A DNA stretch of 64,000 nt, from NCBI GenBank assembly GCA_015654695.1, contig JAATGJ010000095.1, forward strand, positions 1 through 64,000, written 5' to 3'. Of this stretch, positions 19,101 to 28,200 are shown in pieces (the first letter of the stretch is position 1; every line of letters starts with the position of its first letter). Under the pieces are notes generated by a model. That model did not search any database. It was given only the letters and a program-made list of their open reading frames with translations, and was not told where the DNA came from. Both the position numbers and the translations under genes were made by a program. Source of the stretch: Chitinophagales bacterium (GTDB lineage: Bacteria; Bacteroidota; Bacteroidia; Chitinophagales; Chitinophagaceae).

Positions 19101-19293
19101 GGTATATCTCCTGTGAGTCTTTATTGTTAGGATATTTTACTTCGGGAGAAGGATGATTTACCTTGACAAAGCTTTTAGCTTTCGCTTCCATCTTTTTTTC
19201 ATGTCCACGCACTAACCAGGTAAAAGAGAGCTGGTAAACAGAGTAGATAATAAGCAGGACGGTAAAAAAGCGAACCAAACCTTTCAGTTGCAT
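16120..19293 (-). CDS. secDF: Fused protein translocase subunit SecDF
   Basis: SecDF is an inner-membrane, proton-driven accessory of the SecYEG translocon that pulls exported proteins into the periplasm. This 1057-residue protein is the natural SecD-SecF fusion usual in Bacteroidota. Seen in order are the N-terminal helix, SecD motif LGLDLQGGMNVTMEVEM, a periplasmic head domain with a low-complexity Thr/Lys/Asp insertion (about 290-350), SecD membrane motif GMAVDTNVIIYERIKEEL, then SecF motif DYGVEFDGGRSYTVRF and IGFSMNDTVIVFDRIREDRK. Both halves keep the conserved Asp and Arg positions. A -7-like box TATCTTTG (reverse of 19376-19383) lies about 80 bases upstream. Confidence 0.97.
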   Translation of the reverse strand: MQLKGLVRFFTVLLIIYSVYQLSFTWLVRGHEKKMEAKAKSFVKVNHPSPEVKYPNNKDSQEIYQESLDRIYQDRLKRLLDSTKDVTITYGVTGAISYQKAKQEELNLGLDLQGGMNVTMEVEMAGLLRTLSNNSKDPAFLKAIINADQRKGNSDANLVTLFSEEYEKLNPNGKLASLFSSASGGKITLNSSNSQVKSYLNDQAKIAFDNNFRVLTTRIDQFGVAQPNINPDRDRGIITVELPGIQDKDRVRNYLQSSANLQFWEVYDLGEISQQLNKADEAFFAMMGGKAAAVDTLKKDPADTTRKTITDPNDTASGKVSQLGKTPGENTDTTKKIGAANANDDSKKHLAAYIGFSVDQSGIVNNGIIGRVLIKDTGLVRSYLQSEALRGIFPSDIVWMYSKPEKKSPVVSLHAIKTYGREKPELEGESITSASMDYGQTGNPEVKMNMNGTGVTKWAAMTTKAAGKPGDPNDNKYIAIALDNIVYSAPRVNEPITGGTSSISGGFSVEEAQDLAKILSAGKLSVPAKIVQEQQVGPTLGSEAIRGGMMAFGISFIVIFILMLVYYNTAGWVANIALILNLLFTVGVLAGLGATLTAPGIAGLVLTIGMAVDTNVIIYERIKEELTKGKGYIPAINEGYRRSLPPVLDGHITILLTAMILFYFGLGPVKGFATTQILGILLSLFCGILVSRWITDIFTNKKRHLEYFTPVSRKVFQHAKFKFIEFRKIAYAISFVVLALGIASYFHGFDYGVEFDGGRSYTVRFDKKVDVELVRSELKTAFENENPIIKTVGDASTLDITTSYLIKDTRANADSLVEGKLYEGLKKHFGADVTYEKFDQTNNATAADKIGKIASKKVLPTISDDLKKGALQAIIFSVFVIFLYIFIRFRDWKYSLGTIIALMHDVLVTLIVFSFAKSIVPFPLEIDQHFIAAILTVIGFSMNDTVIVFDRIREDRKLYPAAPLAETINRAINETLSRTIMTSLTVFLTILILFIFGGEVTRGFAFAMLIGVITGTYSSIFVAAPILVDLGTKKLGIKKSTATVKTTLPEKPAPVKS

Positions 19294-19375
19294 ACGTTGT
19301 TAGGATTTACAATTTTAAATCTCGCTCTTTGCCTGTAGCAGGTGGGCAAGACTTTACAGATTTTTTTAAGGACGG

Positions 19376-19383
19376 CAAAGATA
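19376..19383 (-). promoter_or_regulatory. -7 box TATCTTTG for secDF
   Basis: The reverse complement of CAAAGATA gives TATCTTTG, an exact TAnnTTTG match, about 80 bases upstream of the secDF ATG. The -33 box is not clear. Confidence 0.45.
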
Positions 19384-19535
19384 GGGTCTTTCAGGCAGAA
19401 GTTTAAACAGGATTTCAGGACAGGGCCAAATGGTATTTTTAAGGCAACAGGGCTGTCTATCAGCCGTTTAATCAACTGCTTTTATTTGAGGATACCTATG
19501 CCGGGAGTATATAACTTTACCTGTAATTTGAATCC

Positions 19536-20810
19536 ATGAAAAAAGGAATATTCTATAAAGTCCTTGCCGGTATGTTTATTTTAATAAGCAGTTGTTCATC
19601 ATCCCGTATAAACAGGGTTACCGTAAAGAACCCCGATAAAAATAAACTGTATGGTATTTTGCAGCAAAATCCCCAATTCTTCGATTCTATTCTTCAGAAA
19701 AAAGATGAATACAAAGTACAGATCATCTATACACAGATAGACAGGAATAAAGAAGGCATACCTGGTTTTACTGATTATTATTTCAATGTTAACAAAGACA
19801 ATTATTACTACCCGGCATCTACTGTAAAACTTCCTGTAGCAGCGCTGGCTTTGCAAAAACTAAATGAATTAAAGATCGCAGGGCTGGATACGCATACAAC
19901 CATGATCACTGAAACAAATGGCGATGGTCAGACCGCTGTTGATAACGATCCGACCTCCGCTGATGGCCGGCCGACTATCGCTCATTATATCAAAAAGATA
20001 TTATTGGTCAGCGACAATGATGCATTCAACCGGTTATATGAATTTCTTGGGCAGGAGTATATCAATAACAACCTGCATAAAATGGAATATGAAGATGTCC
20101 AGATCATTCATCGTCTGAACATCAGTCTTACCGAAGGACAAAACCGGCATACCAATCCAGTAAAATTTTTTGATAGTATTGGTCGTGTCGTTTACCAAAA
20201 GCCTGCGGATACAAGCAGGTTAGAATACCCGCAACGCATTACTAAACTTGGCAATGGCTATATGCATGATAGTGTTCTGGTAAATGAGCCTTTCGATTTT
20301 TCTAAAAAAAACAGGTTCTCATTAGCTGACCTCCATGGTATTGTCCGGGCTATATTATTTCCTGAAACGATATCTTCCAAAAAGCGATTTAATCTTACGA
20401 AGGAAGATTATGATTTTTTGCACCGCTATATGTCCATGATGCCGCAAGAATCAAAATATCCTGCTTATGATTCCGTAAACTATTGGGACACTTATGTAAA
20501 ATTCCTATTGTATGGCTCTGAAAAATGGAAAGCTGATCCGGGTATCCGCATTTTTAATAAAGTAGGGGATGCTTATGGTTTTTTGATTGATGGGGCTTAT
20601 GTTGCGGACTTTACTAACAATATTGAATTCATGCTCAGCGCAGTTATATACTGTAACAGCGATGGCATCTTTAATGATGACAAGTATGACTATGACAGTA
20701 TAGGGCTGCCATTTATGAAAAACCTTGGGCGGGTCATTCATGAACATGAATTAAAAAGAGAAAGAAAATACAAACCTGATCTTTCGGCATTGCGGTTCGT
20801 GTATCCATAA
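19536..20810 (+). CDS. Lipoprotein serine hydrolase (class A beta-lactamase / PBP-like fold)
   Basis: A 424-residue protein with a lipobox (FILISSC) and a catalytic domain of the beta-lactamase / penicillin-binding superfamily. The SxxK motif is STVK in YPASTVKLPVAAL (about residue 95), the SDN box is SDND in LLVSDNDAFNRLYEF, and the third motif appears as KVG in IFNKVGDAYGF rather than KTG. It is clearly longer than secreted class A beta-lactamases (about 290 aa). I therefore expect a cell-envelope peptidase or amidase-like role rather than antibiotic resistance, though hydrolysis of beta-lactams cannot be excluded. Confidence 0.82.
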   Translation: MKKGIFYKVLAGMFILISSCSSSRINRVTVKNPDKNKLYGILQQNPQFFDSILQKKDEYKVQIIYTQIDRNKEGIPGFTDYYFNVNKDNYYYPASTVKLPVAALALQKLNELKIAGLDTHTTMITETNGDGQTAVDNDPTSADGRPTIAHYIKKILLVSDNDAFNRLYEFLGQEYINNNLHKMEYEDVQIIHRLNISLTEGQNRHTNPVKFFDSIGRVVYQKPADTSRLEYPQRITKLGNGYMHDSVLVNEPFDFSKKNRFSLADLHGIVRAILFPETISSKKRFNLTKEDYDFLHRYMSMMPQESKYPAYDSVNYWDTYVKFLLYGSEKWKADPGIRIFNKVGDAYGFLIDGAYVADFTNNIEFMLSAVIYCNSDGIFNDDKYDYDSIGLPFMKNLGRVIHEHELKRERKYKPDLSALRFVYP

Positions 20811-20833
20811 AAGTTAGTTCGGCCAATGTCGTT

Positions 20834-20974
20834 AAGCTCCGTTAGGAGCTTCGTGTATAGTATGCATTATTTCGTCACCGACAGGCTCCATAGGAGCCAC
20901 GTAAACGATGCGGCTCCTATGGAGCCGATGACCTGTATACCAATATTTCTATAAACACCATGCCCCGATGGGGC
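20834..20974. repeat. Cluster of REP-like palindromes
   Basis: Within 140 bases are four short palindromes: AAGCTCC-GTTA-GGAGCTT (20834-20851), GGCTCCATAGGAGCC (20884-20898), its exact reverse complement GGCTCCTATGGAGCC (20912-20926), and GCCCCGATGGGGC (20962-20974) preceded by TTTCTATAAACA. The middle two can pair with each other in one long hairpin. This pattern resembles dispersed extragenic palindromic elements in Bacteroidota. The remainder of the 341-base gap up to the next gene holds a promoter at its end and nothing else I can identify. Confidence 0.75.
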
Positions 20975-21089
20975 ACTCCCTTAACTTAATGACATTGTAG
21001 TTCGGGATATATGCAATCAAAACAGTTAGTAGTGTATAAGTTTTTATCAACCTCATCATTTACGTTCATCTTCTTATTATAGTAATTCA

Positions 21090-21097
21090 TACTTTTG
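21090..21097 (+). promoter_or_regulatory. -7 box TACTTTTG before the aminotransferase gene
   Basis: TACTTTTG matches TAnnTTTG exactly, 54 bases upstream of the ATG at 21152. Between them is the small palindrome GCCTGCCAGCAGGC. Confidence 0.5.
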
Positions 21098-21151
21098 CAC
21101 CCGCCTGCCAGCAGGCTGTTTATAAAACCCATTCATTTATAAAAAACAATC

Positions 21152-22342
21152 ATGCAGCTATCTTCTCTTTTACAACGTTTCAGTGAACCGGAAACATTGA
21201 AAATGGCTAAACTCGGACGTGAACTGAGGGCCAAAGGAATTGATGTAATAGATCTTAGTCTTGGTGAGCCTGACTTCGATACACCCCAACACATAAAAGA
21301 TGCCGCGGTAAAAGCGATCCATGACAACTGGAGCCACTATACGCCGGTTCCTGGTTTTCTTGATCTTCGCGAAGCCGTATGTACCAAGTTGAAAAGAGAT
21401 AATGACCTGGATTATAAACCGGAGAATATCATTGTATCCACCGGCGCCAAGCAAAGTCTCGCTAATGCTATCCTCGCACTGGTGGATGAAAATGATGAAG
21501 TGCTGATACCAACTCCTTACTGGGTTACGTACAGCGAACTGGTAAAGATCGCAAGAGGAAGGGTAGTAGAAATAAAAACAAAAGCTACGGATGGTTTTAA
21601 AATAACACCGGGGCAACTGGAAGCGGCTATCACACCGCATACAAATGTTTTTCTTTTCTCCTCTCCCTGCAATCCCAGCGGAGCTTTCTATAGCAAAGCT
21701 GAACTGGAAGGCCTGGTAAATGTTTTCCGCAAATACCCTAATATCACTATCATCTCCGACGAAATATATGAGTATATCAATTTTGTTGGCAAGCATGAAA
21801 GCATCGCACAGTTTGATGACATTAAAGAAAGGGTCGTCATCGTTAATGGGCTGAGCAAAGGTTTTGCTATGACAGGCTGGAGGCTTGGTTATATAGCGGC
21901 CAATACTGAAATAGCGAAAGCGTGTGAAAAACTTCAGGGACAATTTACCAGTGGTACCTGTTCAATAGCACAGAAAGCAGGTGTAGCCGCATTAACTACC
22001 GACCTGCGTCCTTCTATTGAAATGACAGAAGAGTTTACACGCAGAAGAAAAAGGGTACTGGAACTGATAAAAGATGTGCCGGGTTTGGTGTGTACTGAAC
22101 CTGATGGAGCCTTTTATATTTTCCCGGATATAAGTTACTATTTTGGCAAGAGTGATGGCCAAACCGTTATTCATACTTCCGGTGATTTTTGTATGTACTT
22201 GTTGAATAATGCGAATGTATCTTCTGTAATGGGTGAAGCGTTTGGTGATCCTGCCTGTGTTCGTTTCTCATTTGCTAACAGTATGACGAACATTGAAAGG
22301 GCATGGGCGAGAATTAAAGAAGCGCTGGCGAAACTGAAATAG
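21152..22342 (+). CDS. Class I/II pyridoxal-phosphate aminotransferase (aspartate aminotransferase-like)
   Basis: A 396-residue fold-type I PLP enzyme of the aspartate aminotransferase Ib group. Seen are IDLSLGEPDFDTPQHI, YTPVPGFLDLREAV, the PYW/T turn TPYWVTYSELV, SSPCNPSGAFYS, SDEIYEYINF and the lysine-bearing box NGLSKGFAMTGWRLGY, followed by RFSFANS, which supplies the C-terminal substrate-binding arginine. The likely reaction is L-aspartate plus 2-oxoglutarate to oxaloacetate and glutamate, with possible activity on related amino acids. It is monocistronic, with its own promoter and a palindrome-rich upstream region. Confidence 0.92.
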   Translation: MQLSSLLQRFSEPETLKMAKLGRELRAKGIDVIDLSLGEPDFDTPQHIKDAAVKAIHDNWSHYTPVPGFLDLREAVCTKLKRDNDLDYKPENIIVSTGAKQSLANAILALVDENDEVLIPTPYWVTYSELVKIARGRVVEIKTKATDGFKITPGQLEAAITPHTNVFLFSSPCNPSGAFYSKAELEGLVNVFRKYPNITIISDEIYEYINFVGKHESIAQFDDIKERVVIVNGLSKGFAMTGWRLGYIAANTEIAKACEKLQGQFTSGTCSIAQKAGVAALTTDLRPSIEMTEEFTRRRKRVLELIKDVPGLVCTEPDGAFYIFPDISYYFGKSDGQTVIHTSGDFCMYLLNNANVSSVMGEAFGDPACVRFSFANSMTNIERAWARIKEALAKLK

Positions 22343-22399
22343 AGTCAGGAAGTCTGAGTGATGAAGTTAAATGCCGGATGGCGGGATTTATAGGTATTG

Positions 22400-22990
22400 C
22401 TATTTCGGCTGTAAAGACAGGAATTTTTCATGCAGCTTTAATACCTGTGGTATTACCAGTTGCCGCTCATTGTTGGTGATTATAAAATCGCATAGCGACA
22501 TTTTAGCATCCTCATCCATTTGCCTGTTCAGGCGCTGCAGCACTTCCTCCCGTGTAATTGTATCACGGGCCATGGTTCTTTTGATCCGGAGTTCCTGTGG
22601 CGCATACACCCCGATTATTTGATCAAGATGTTTATTGGCGCCACTTTCAAATAATAACGCTGCTTCTTTAATAATATACGGTGACGTTTGTTCCTGCACC
22701 CACTTGTTGGCATCGGCGATAGTAGCGGGGTGTGTGAGAGAATTCAGCAGTTCTAATTTTTGTTTATCTGCAAAAACAACAGAAGCCAGGTAAGCCCGGT
22801 TAAGCTTACCATCCTGGTAGGTTTGTTCCCCGAAGTTTTTTACAAGAATTGCTTTCAGGGCTTCATCTGTATTCATAATTTTCCTGGCAGCGTCATCCGC
22901 ATAATATACAGGGATACCCAGCACTTCAAAGATCTTTGCTACAGTGCTTTTACCACTGCCGATACCGCCTGTTAAACCGACTTTAAGCAT
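22400..22990 (-). CDS. coaE: Dephospho-CoA kinase
   Basis: CoaE phosphorylates dephospho-CoA in the last step of coenzyme A synthesis. The 196-residue protein has the P-loop GLTGGIGSGKSTVAK at the N-terminus, the substrate-binding YYADDAARKIM region, HPATIADANKW and the lid segment RTMARDTITREEVLQRLNRQ. It is the distal gene of a cluster with nusB, a DUF1573 lipoprotein and yajC, an order found in other Bacteroidota genomes. A hairpin-forming word repeat separates it from yajC. Confidence 0.95.
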   Translation of the reverse strand: MLKVGLTGGIGSGKSTVAKIFEVLGIPVYYADDAARKIMNTDEALKAILVKNFGEQTYQDGKLNRAYLASVVFADKQKLELLNSLTHPATIADANKWVQEQTSPYIIKEAALLFESGANKHLDQIIGVYAPQELRIKRTMARDTITREEVLQRLNRQMDEDAKMSLCDFIITNNERQLVIPQVLKLHEKFLSLQPK

Positions 22991-23005
22991 AAGCCCTGAA
23001 ATAAA

Positions 23006-23043
23006 AAATCCGAAATTCGAACGGATGCAGGAATTTCGGATTT
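23006..23043. repeat. 13-bp inverted repeat between yajC and coaE
   Basis: AAATCCGAAATTC (23006-23018) pairs perfectly with GAATTTCGGATTT (23031-23043) across a 12-base loop, and further TTTCGAATTT words follow to 23062. It lies inside the gene cluster, so it may attenuate transcription into coaE or protect the 3' end of the yajC message. Confidence 0.7.
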
Positions 23044-23062
23044 CGAATTTGATTTTTCGAAT

Positions 23063-23416
23063 TTATTTTTTTTCACCAACACCCGCCTTATTCAGCGCTG
23101 CCGTCCAGTCCATACTGATAGCGGATTTTTCGATCTTAATGTAACTGCCGGGGCTTGTTTCAATATTCAGTGTAGTACCGTCTTCATTTACTTTATTGAT
23201 AATGCCATGTATCCCTGCAATGGTTACAATCTTGTCTCCTTTACCAAGGTCGGAGATAAATTTTTTCTGGTTCTTTGCCCTCTTGGCCTGCGGGCGGATA
23301 AAGAATAACCAGAATACAAGGATCATTCCACCTAAAAATATCAGGGTGGTCATATTTCCAAATGGCCCGGTTGCCTGTGGTTTGGCTGTCTGTAATAAAT
23401 AGCTGAAATAGTTCAT
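23063..23416 (-). CDS. yajC: Preprotein translocase subunit YajC
   Basis: YajC is a small inner-membrane protein that associates with SecDF-SecYEG. The 117-residue product has one transmembrane helix (TLIFLGGMILVFWLFFIRPQ) followed by the family hallmark RPQAKRAKNQKKFISDLGKGDKIVTIAGIHG, here split as FIRPQAK and GDKIVTIAGIHG. The conserved C-terminal strand region ends near ISMDWTAALNK. The N-terminus has an unusual Gly/Pro/Gln-containing leader (LLQTAKPQATGPFGN), typical of Bacteroidota YajC. It lies between a DUF1573 lipoprotein gene and coaE on the same strand. Confidence 0.95.
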   Translation of the reverse strand: MNYFSYLLQTAKPQATGPFGNMTTLIFLGGMILVFWLFFIRPQAKRAKNQKKFISDLGKGDKIVTIAGIHGIINKVNEDGTTLNIETSPGSYIKIEKSAISMDWTAALNKAGVGEKK

Positions 23417-23435
23417 TCTGTTGTTTTTTTTAAAA

Positions 23436-23885
23436 TTAATCTGTTATGTCAACTCTGAAAGTAAGTTCAGTGATCGGTGAAGGTGAAGTATTAGCTGTAA
23501 CTGTAACATATTTTCTGTGCTCCCCTTTATGCTGGCCCTTGCTGTCAAACTTTGCTTTGATCACACCTTCCTCACCGGGAGCATAAGGTTTTTCCGGTTT
23601 TTCCGGGGTGGTGCAGCCACAACCGGGTCGTACATCAGCGATAATAAGATTTTTATTGCCGGTATTTTTAAACCGAAACGCCACTTCTATTACACGGCCT
23701 TCTTTTACTTTTCCAAGGTCTATATAAGAAGAATCCAGCCATTGAATAGTAGTGAAATTAGCGGAGTCTTTTGCGGCCCTTTCTTTTTCTTCGGGGGTTA
23801 GTTTTTTGTCACTTGCTTTTTTATCAGCTGCCTGGCAGGCAGCCAGGCTTATCATTGCAGCCAGTATGATCAACAAGTTTTTCAT
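23436..23885 (-). CDS. DUF1573 domain lipoprotein
   Basis: The frame is open to 23993, but the ATG at 23885 gives a proper lipoprotein signal (MKNLLIILAAMISLAACQ, lipobox LAAC). A lysine-rich linker (ADKKASDKKLTPEEKERAAK) leads to an immunoglobulin-like DUF1573 domain with FRFKNTGNKNLIIADVRPGC and the characteristic GCGCTTPE segment. DUF1573 proteins are abundant secreted or periplasmic proteins of Bacteroidota with no settled function. Its conserved place between nusB and yajC may reflect shared growth-rate control rather than a common pathway. Confidence 0.9.
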   Translation of the reverse strand: MKNLLIILAAMISLAACQAADKKASDKKLTPEEKERAAKDSANFTTIQWLDSSYIDLGKVKEGRVIEVAFRFKNTGNKNLIIADVRPGCGCTTPEKPEKPYAPGEEGVIKAKFDSKGQHKGEHRKYVTVTANTSPSPITELTFRVDITD

Positions 23886-23952
23886 CACGTAATGATTTTG
23901 AGTCATGATAATTATCGGGATGCAAATGTATGAGAAAGCTATGAGTTTTTTG

Positions 23953-23995
23953 TTATGAGCTTTGAACTCGTCTTCTCGCAGCTCAAAGCTCATAG
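23953..23995. repeat. 11-bp inverted repeat upstream of the DUF1573 gene
   Basis: ATGAGCTTTGA (23955-23965) pairs with TCAAAGCTCAT (23983-23993) over a 17-base loop. The tract is built of the words ATGAG, AGCT and CTCG, like other word repeats in this window. It lies between nusB and the lipoprotein gene. Confidence 0.65.
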
Positions 23996-24014
23996 CCCGC
24001 AGCTCCGATTAATA

Positions 24015-24941
24015 CTATGCCTTTTTATAATCCACCTTTACCATCTTACCCTGCTCCACCAGTTCCTTGTGAATATTATCCAGTATGCCATTGACAAAGT
24101 GGCCGCTTTGCACCGTACTGTAATCCTTGGCAAGGTCAATGTATTCATTGATCGTCACCTTCGGAGGAATGGTCTCAAAATACAGGAACTCACTTACTCC
24201 CATTTTCATCAGTATCATATCCAGTAAAGCAATACGTTCAGGGTCCCAGTTTTTTAGCTTCGGAACAATAAGCTCTTCCAGGTATTTGTCTTTTTCCAAA
24301 ACAGTTTTCAAGAGGCTTTTGGAAAAGCTTTCTTTATCAGCGCTCAGCATTTGCTTGAAATTGACAGCGCCCGGCTTTTGCAAATAGCCCGCCAGTAACT
24401 GAATGATCATTTCTCCGTCGTCATCCCAGTTGAAAAAAAGATCTTCTGCATGGGATACAAAAAGTTCATTGGCGAGGAGCAGATCATTGAGGATAAATTC
24501 CAGCATCTTTTTTTCTTCAGCCGGGACACGGGCTCCTTTTGAAATATAATTTTTGTATTCCGGTGTTTCTGTCAGGGCCAGGTATATCTTACGCACCAGT
24601 TCCTTATCAATATATTGCTGGGGCTTTTCTTTGGCAAACTGTTCTTTCAGCGCCGGATCCTCCAGCATTTTCCACAGCAGTTCATTCCCGGCAATCTTAA
24701 TATTCACGTTCATATCTTCCGTAGTAGGCAGGTGCTTGCTCACCCGCTGATGGGAATAAGTTTCCGCATAACGGGTAACTTCTGTCAAAAAATAAATAAG
24801 GTAAACAAATAAGGAGCGTACCTGGTCAAAATGCTGCTGTAACAGTTTTTGCGGTTCCGGTGCTTTGGCTTCATTGTCCCATGTGCCCATCGTGTAGAGC
24901 GTCTGCATCACTTTTATCCGGATATTTCTTCTGCTGATCAT
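24015..24941 (-). CDS. nusB: Transcription antitermination factor NusB (long Bacteroidota form)
   Basis: NusB binds boxA RNA with NusE and supports antitermination on rRNA operons. The C-terminal third carries the NusB fold: WDPERIALLDMILMKMGVSE, then VTINEYIDLAKDYSTVQSG and FVNGILDNI. The N-terminal segment RRNIRIKVMQTLYTMG is also typical. At 308 residues it is about twice the E. coli length because of a helical middle insertion, which is normal for this phylum. The frame is open to 25121, but the ATG at 24941 (MISRRNIRIKVMQTLY) begins the conserved region. Confidence 0.93.
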   Translation of the reverse strand: MISRRNIRIKVMQTLYTMGTWDNEAKAPEPQKLLQQHFDQVRSLFVYLIYFLTEVTRYAETYSHQRVSKHLPTTEDMNVNIKIAGNELLWKMLEDPALKEQFAKEKPQQYIDKELVRKIYLALTETPEYKNYISKGARVPAEEKKMLEFILNDLLLANELFVSHAEDLFFNWDDDGEMIIQLLAGYLQKPGAVNFKQMLSADKESFSKSLLKTVLEKDKYLEELIVPKLKNWDPERIALLDMILMKMGVSEFLYFETIPPKVTINEYIDLAKDYSTVQSGHFVNGILDNIHKELVEQGKMVKVDYKKA

Positions 24942-24961
24942 TCCAAGAACTTTTGAGGCGG

Positions 24962-24969
24962 CGAAGATA
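24962..24969 (-). promoter_or_regulatory. -7 box TATCTTCG upstream of nusB
   Basis: On the minus strand this reads TATCTTCG, one base from TAnnTTTG, about 20 bases before the nusB ATG. It supports the chosen start, because the longer frame would lie upstream of this promoter. Confidence 0.45.
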
Positions 24970-25196
24970 GGATTTAAATGGCAGTGATAGCCTCCGGGAT
25001 TAATACAATAAATAAAAAATACCACACTTATCCAGGCGCATGTTTTTATATAGAATTTGTTTATAATAAATAAAAAAGTCTGCCGGAGTTTTTCTGTTAC
25101 TAAAATCCTGGCGCTTTCCAATCAGCCGGTTGATTGTTTCTTAATTGGCAGAAAGTTTTTTACTATGATCAGGATGGGATATCCTTTCAAAATCAG

Positions 25197-25228
25197 TAAA
25201 CCCCGCCATAATGAACTGACGGGGTTTA
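25197..25228 (-). terminator. Hairpin after the M43 protease gene
   Basis: TAAACCCCG pairs with CGGGGTTTA, with the stem at 25197-25205 and 25220-25228. The T-run on the minus strand is short, so it may be a weak terminator. Confidence 0.65.
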
Positions 25229-25253
25229 TCTAGTCAAAGCAATTTCTTTTTAT

Positions 25254-28200
25254 TTACTCCTTTATAAAACGCAGCAACTCGTTGGAAGAACCATTCCAAA
25301 GCCTGATAAAATAAACGCCCTGCGGCAGACCGCTTATATTGATCTCTCTTTTAGCGGACAGTCCATTGATGCTTTCACGTTTCAGTATTTTTGTATCCAC
25401 GGAAAATATCTCTATTTTTCCATTGGTGATCAGGTTACCAAAGCTTATAGTGATGATGTCTTTAGCAGGCACAGGATAAACAAATGAGCTTACCAGTCTT
25501 TTATCAATATTAATAAATACGATCTTGCTATAGGTGTATTTTCCGTCCTGGTCCGTTTGTTTCAGGCGATACCATGTAATGCCGGACTGGGGGTTTACAT
25601 GAAGGTATTCATAATGCTGCGCTGTTGCAGAATTTCCCTGTGAAGCAACGGTTCCTAATAAAGCGAAATTCACTCCATCCCTGCTTACTTCCACATCAAA
25701 CCGGTTGTTGTCCTGTTCTGAAGATGTTATCCAGTTCAGGAGGGTGTTTTGTTCATTCGTAACGGTGGCGCTGAAATCAGATAATACGATAGGAAGTGAT
25801 ACTGCGGCATCTACCAGGAAGAAGCGGGAGAATCCTGTGAATGAAGCTGTGAATACAGTAGTACTTGAGCCAAGCGTAGTTATTGTTGGAGTAACAATTA
25901 TGGTATTGGCAGATGTGGACGCAGCGGCTGATGCAGCAGTTGTTTTTGCAATTCTAAGGCTGCTGGCGGTCTTTCCATCCAGTTCGGTATTATCAAAGTA
26001 TAATGCGATTGTATAATCAGTCGTGCTAATATTGGTAGTAGGCGTAACGGCAAAAACTTTCGCAGAGCGTTCTCCGCCCTGGTAACTGACCCAGGCAGTA
26101 CCGCCCGCATCTAAAGAGGATGTAACGCAACCCAATGAAGCATTGACGCTGCCCAGTCTCATCAAAAGCTTACTGTTATTAGAATATAAATAATCATTGC
26201 TGCCAATGGCAATATGTTTAGTTGATGTTGCGGTAGCTGCTGTTTCAATAAGAGTAGCTGTAGTAGAATAACCAAATGTCATATTGGCCCTGCTCAAAGA
26301 AATACTTGAAGCGTTTAAACTACAACCTGCAGTAGCGCCTGAAACATAATTTGAATAAGTAGTATATTGAACAACTGCATTAGGCATGCTGCCCTCCATA
26401 ATATCATCAGCCGCATCCGCGGTAGCGTTTTCAAAGCAAACATTCACTACAACGTTCGACAATCCATCCCATGAAAATGGAGTAGAGAAAGCAATGTTGT
26501 TATCACCTGTTGTAGTTGTATAGGCTTGTGAATATACCTGAGTAAAGGAAGGTGATACGAAGCCAGTAGTAAGATCGGTGCTGGCAGTATGACCAAGGGA
26601 AATAGTAAATCCTGAGAAAGGCTTTGTACTATTTTTTGTAAGCACCCTGAATTTTAAACTGGTAAGATTAGCAACGCTATTGAGACCAGCTGTATTCATC
26701 TCGGCTTTGGTGATAAGGTATTGCACCCTGTGCCTGACCTTACTGCTCCTGAAACAAGATCCCCCTGTTATATTAGTTGTATAAGCTGGACCTATGGAAG
26801 CAAGTGTTCCTGTAGCTGTGCCTACCGGGGCCTGGTCATTATCGTTTAAGGTGAAAGTCAATGTAGGACTGGTGATCCCTTTTGTGGCATCTCCACCACC
26901 ATTGTTCACTGTAAAATCAATAATAGCGGTTTCGGCTGATTCCTCATTTTCATCATCATAAACCCTTACAGTAAATGATTGAGCTGTAGTAACACCGGTA
27001 TTAAATGTAAGAACATCGCTTGGACTCGCAAAGTTGCCATTGGTGGTTACATCATAATCCAATCCTTTTATACCGGTACCGCTATAGCTGAGTGTAGCGG
27101 TAGCTGTCGCAGTTGGCGCAGCGCCTATTACCATTTGATAAGTATAATCAATATAAGTGCGGCAGCCGGTCGTGGTACCGGTAATACTTTCTGTTCGGGA
27201 AGCGGTAGCCTGGCTGAAATTAATAACGGCGCCACAGGGTACCAGCGCCATATTGCTGCCAGATACGAGGCTGGCTCTTGATGGAAGGCTCATAGCTGCC
27301 TGCATACGCGCCTTCTGATCGTTGGTAAAAAGTGTATAGCAATTGGTGTAGCTCATGAAATTGCTTTCTGTGTTGAGACTATACGGTTTTACAGGGCCCG
27401 AGGTACAAGTATTATTTCCAGTGCGGCAACTGAAATCATATACACCTGCTACATTGTTATTGGAAATAGGATCGGTATCGCAGACTAAGTCCCCATCACT
27501 ATAGCATGTTGGAGATGCTGTGTAAGGAGGGCACTGGGAGCTATTAGCTGATCCCTGGAAAGGATGATAGAGATTTAGGGCATGGCCAATTTCATGCGGC
27601 AAGGTACTTTCACCAGATACCATTTGCGTTGCCAGCATGACAGTGCCATCCAAAGAAGCCGACGCACCGGCGAAATAAGCGTATCCCGCAATAAACTGTC
27701 CTGAAGTACCATCAGCGCCGTCAATTTTATTCACTACCCAGATATTGTAATAATCAGAAGGATTCCAGCGGGCAAAATTTTTCAGGGTAAGATCGGGAAC
27801 GCCATTGGAGTTACTGCTGTTCACTCCAAAAGATGTATAGTTAGGAATGGAAGAAGCATCCACCCTGTCTATACCGTTGGTTGCGCCGCAGGTGGGTGTT
27901 CTTTGCGCTAAAGCAAATTGTATATCAATGTCACCTGCAGCTCCACCTGGAGAAGGGGCTGTCATGCCGGGATAGGTGCCGGCATATACCTGGTTAAGAT
28001 AATTGATAGCGCCTGTAATCTGCAGATCTGTAGGATTGTAAGTACTACCTATTGGACCGCCAGTATGCATTACGTGCACTACCACTGGAATGGTGTAAAG
28101 AGCCATCGTCCGCATTGTGCGGGAGGGTGTCCGTAATTCCGGGTGGGCATCTATATATCGCCTGATCGAAGTATTAGCTTCGTTGATTCGCTGTGCATAC

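Noticed and set aside
19536-20810. Antibiotic-resistance beta-lactamase
   Set aside because: SxxK and SDN are present, but the third motif is KVG, the protein is far longer than class A enzymes and it is a lipoprotein; resistance is not supported.
20834-20974. Palindrome cluster as a rho-independent terminator only
   Set aside because: There are four separate palindromes, two of them exact inverses of each other, and none is followed by a T-run; a repeat element explains it better.
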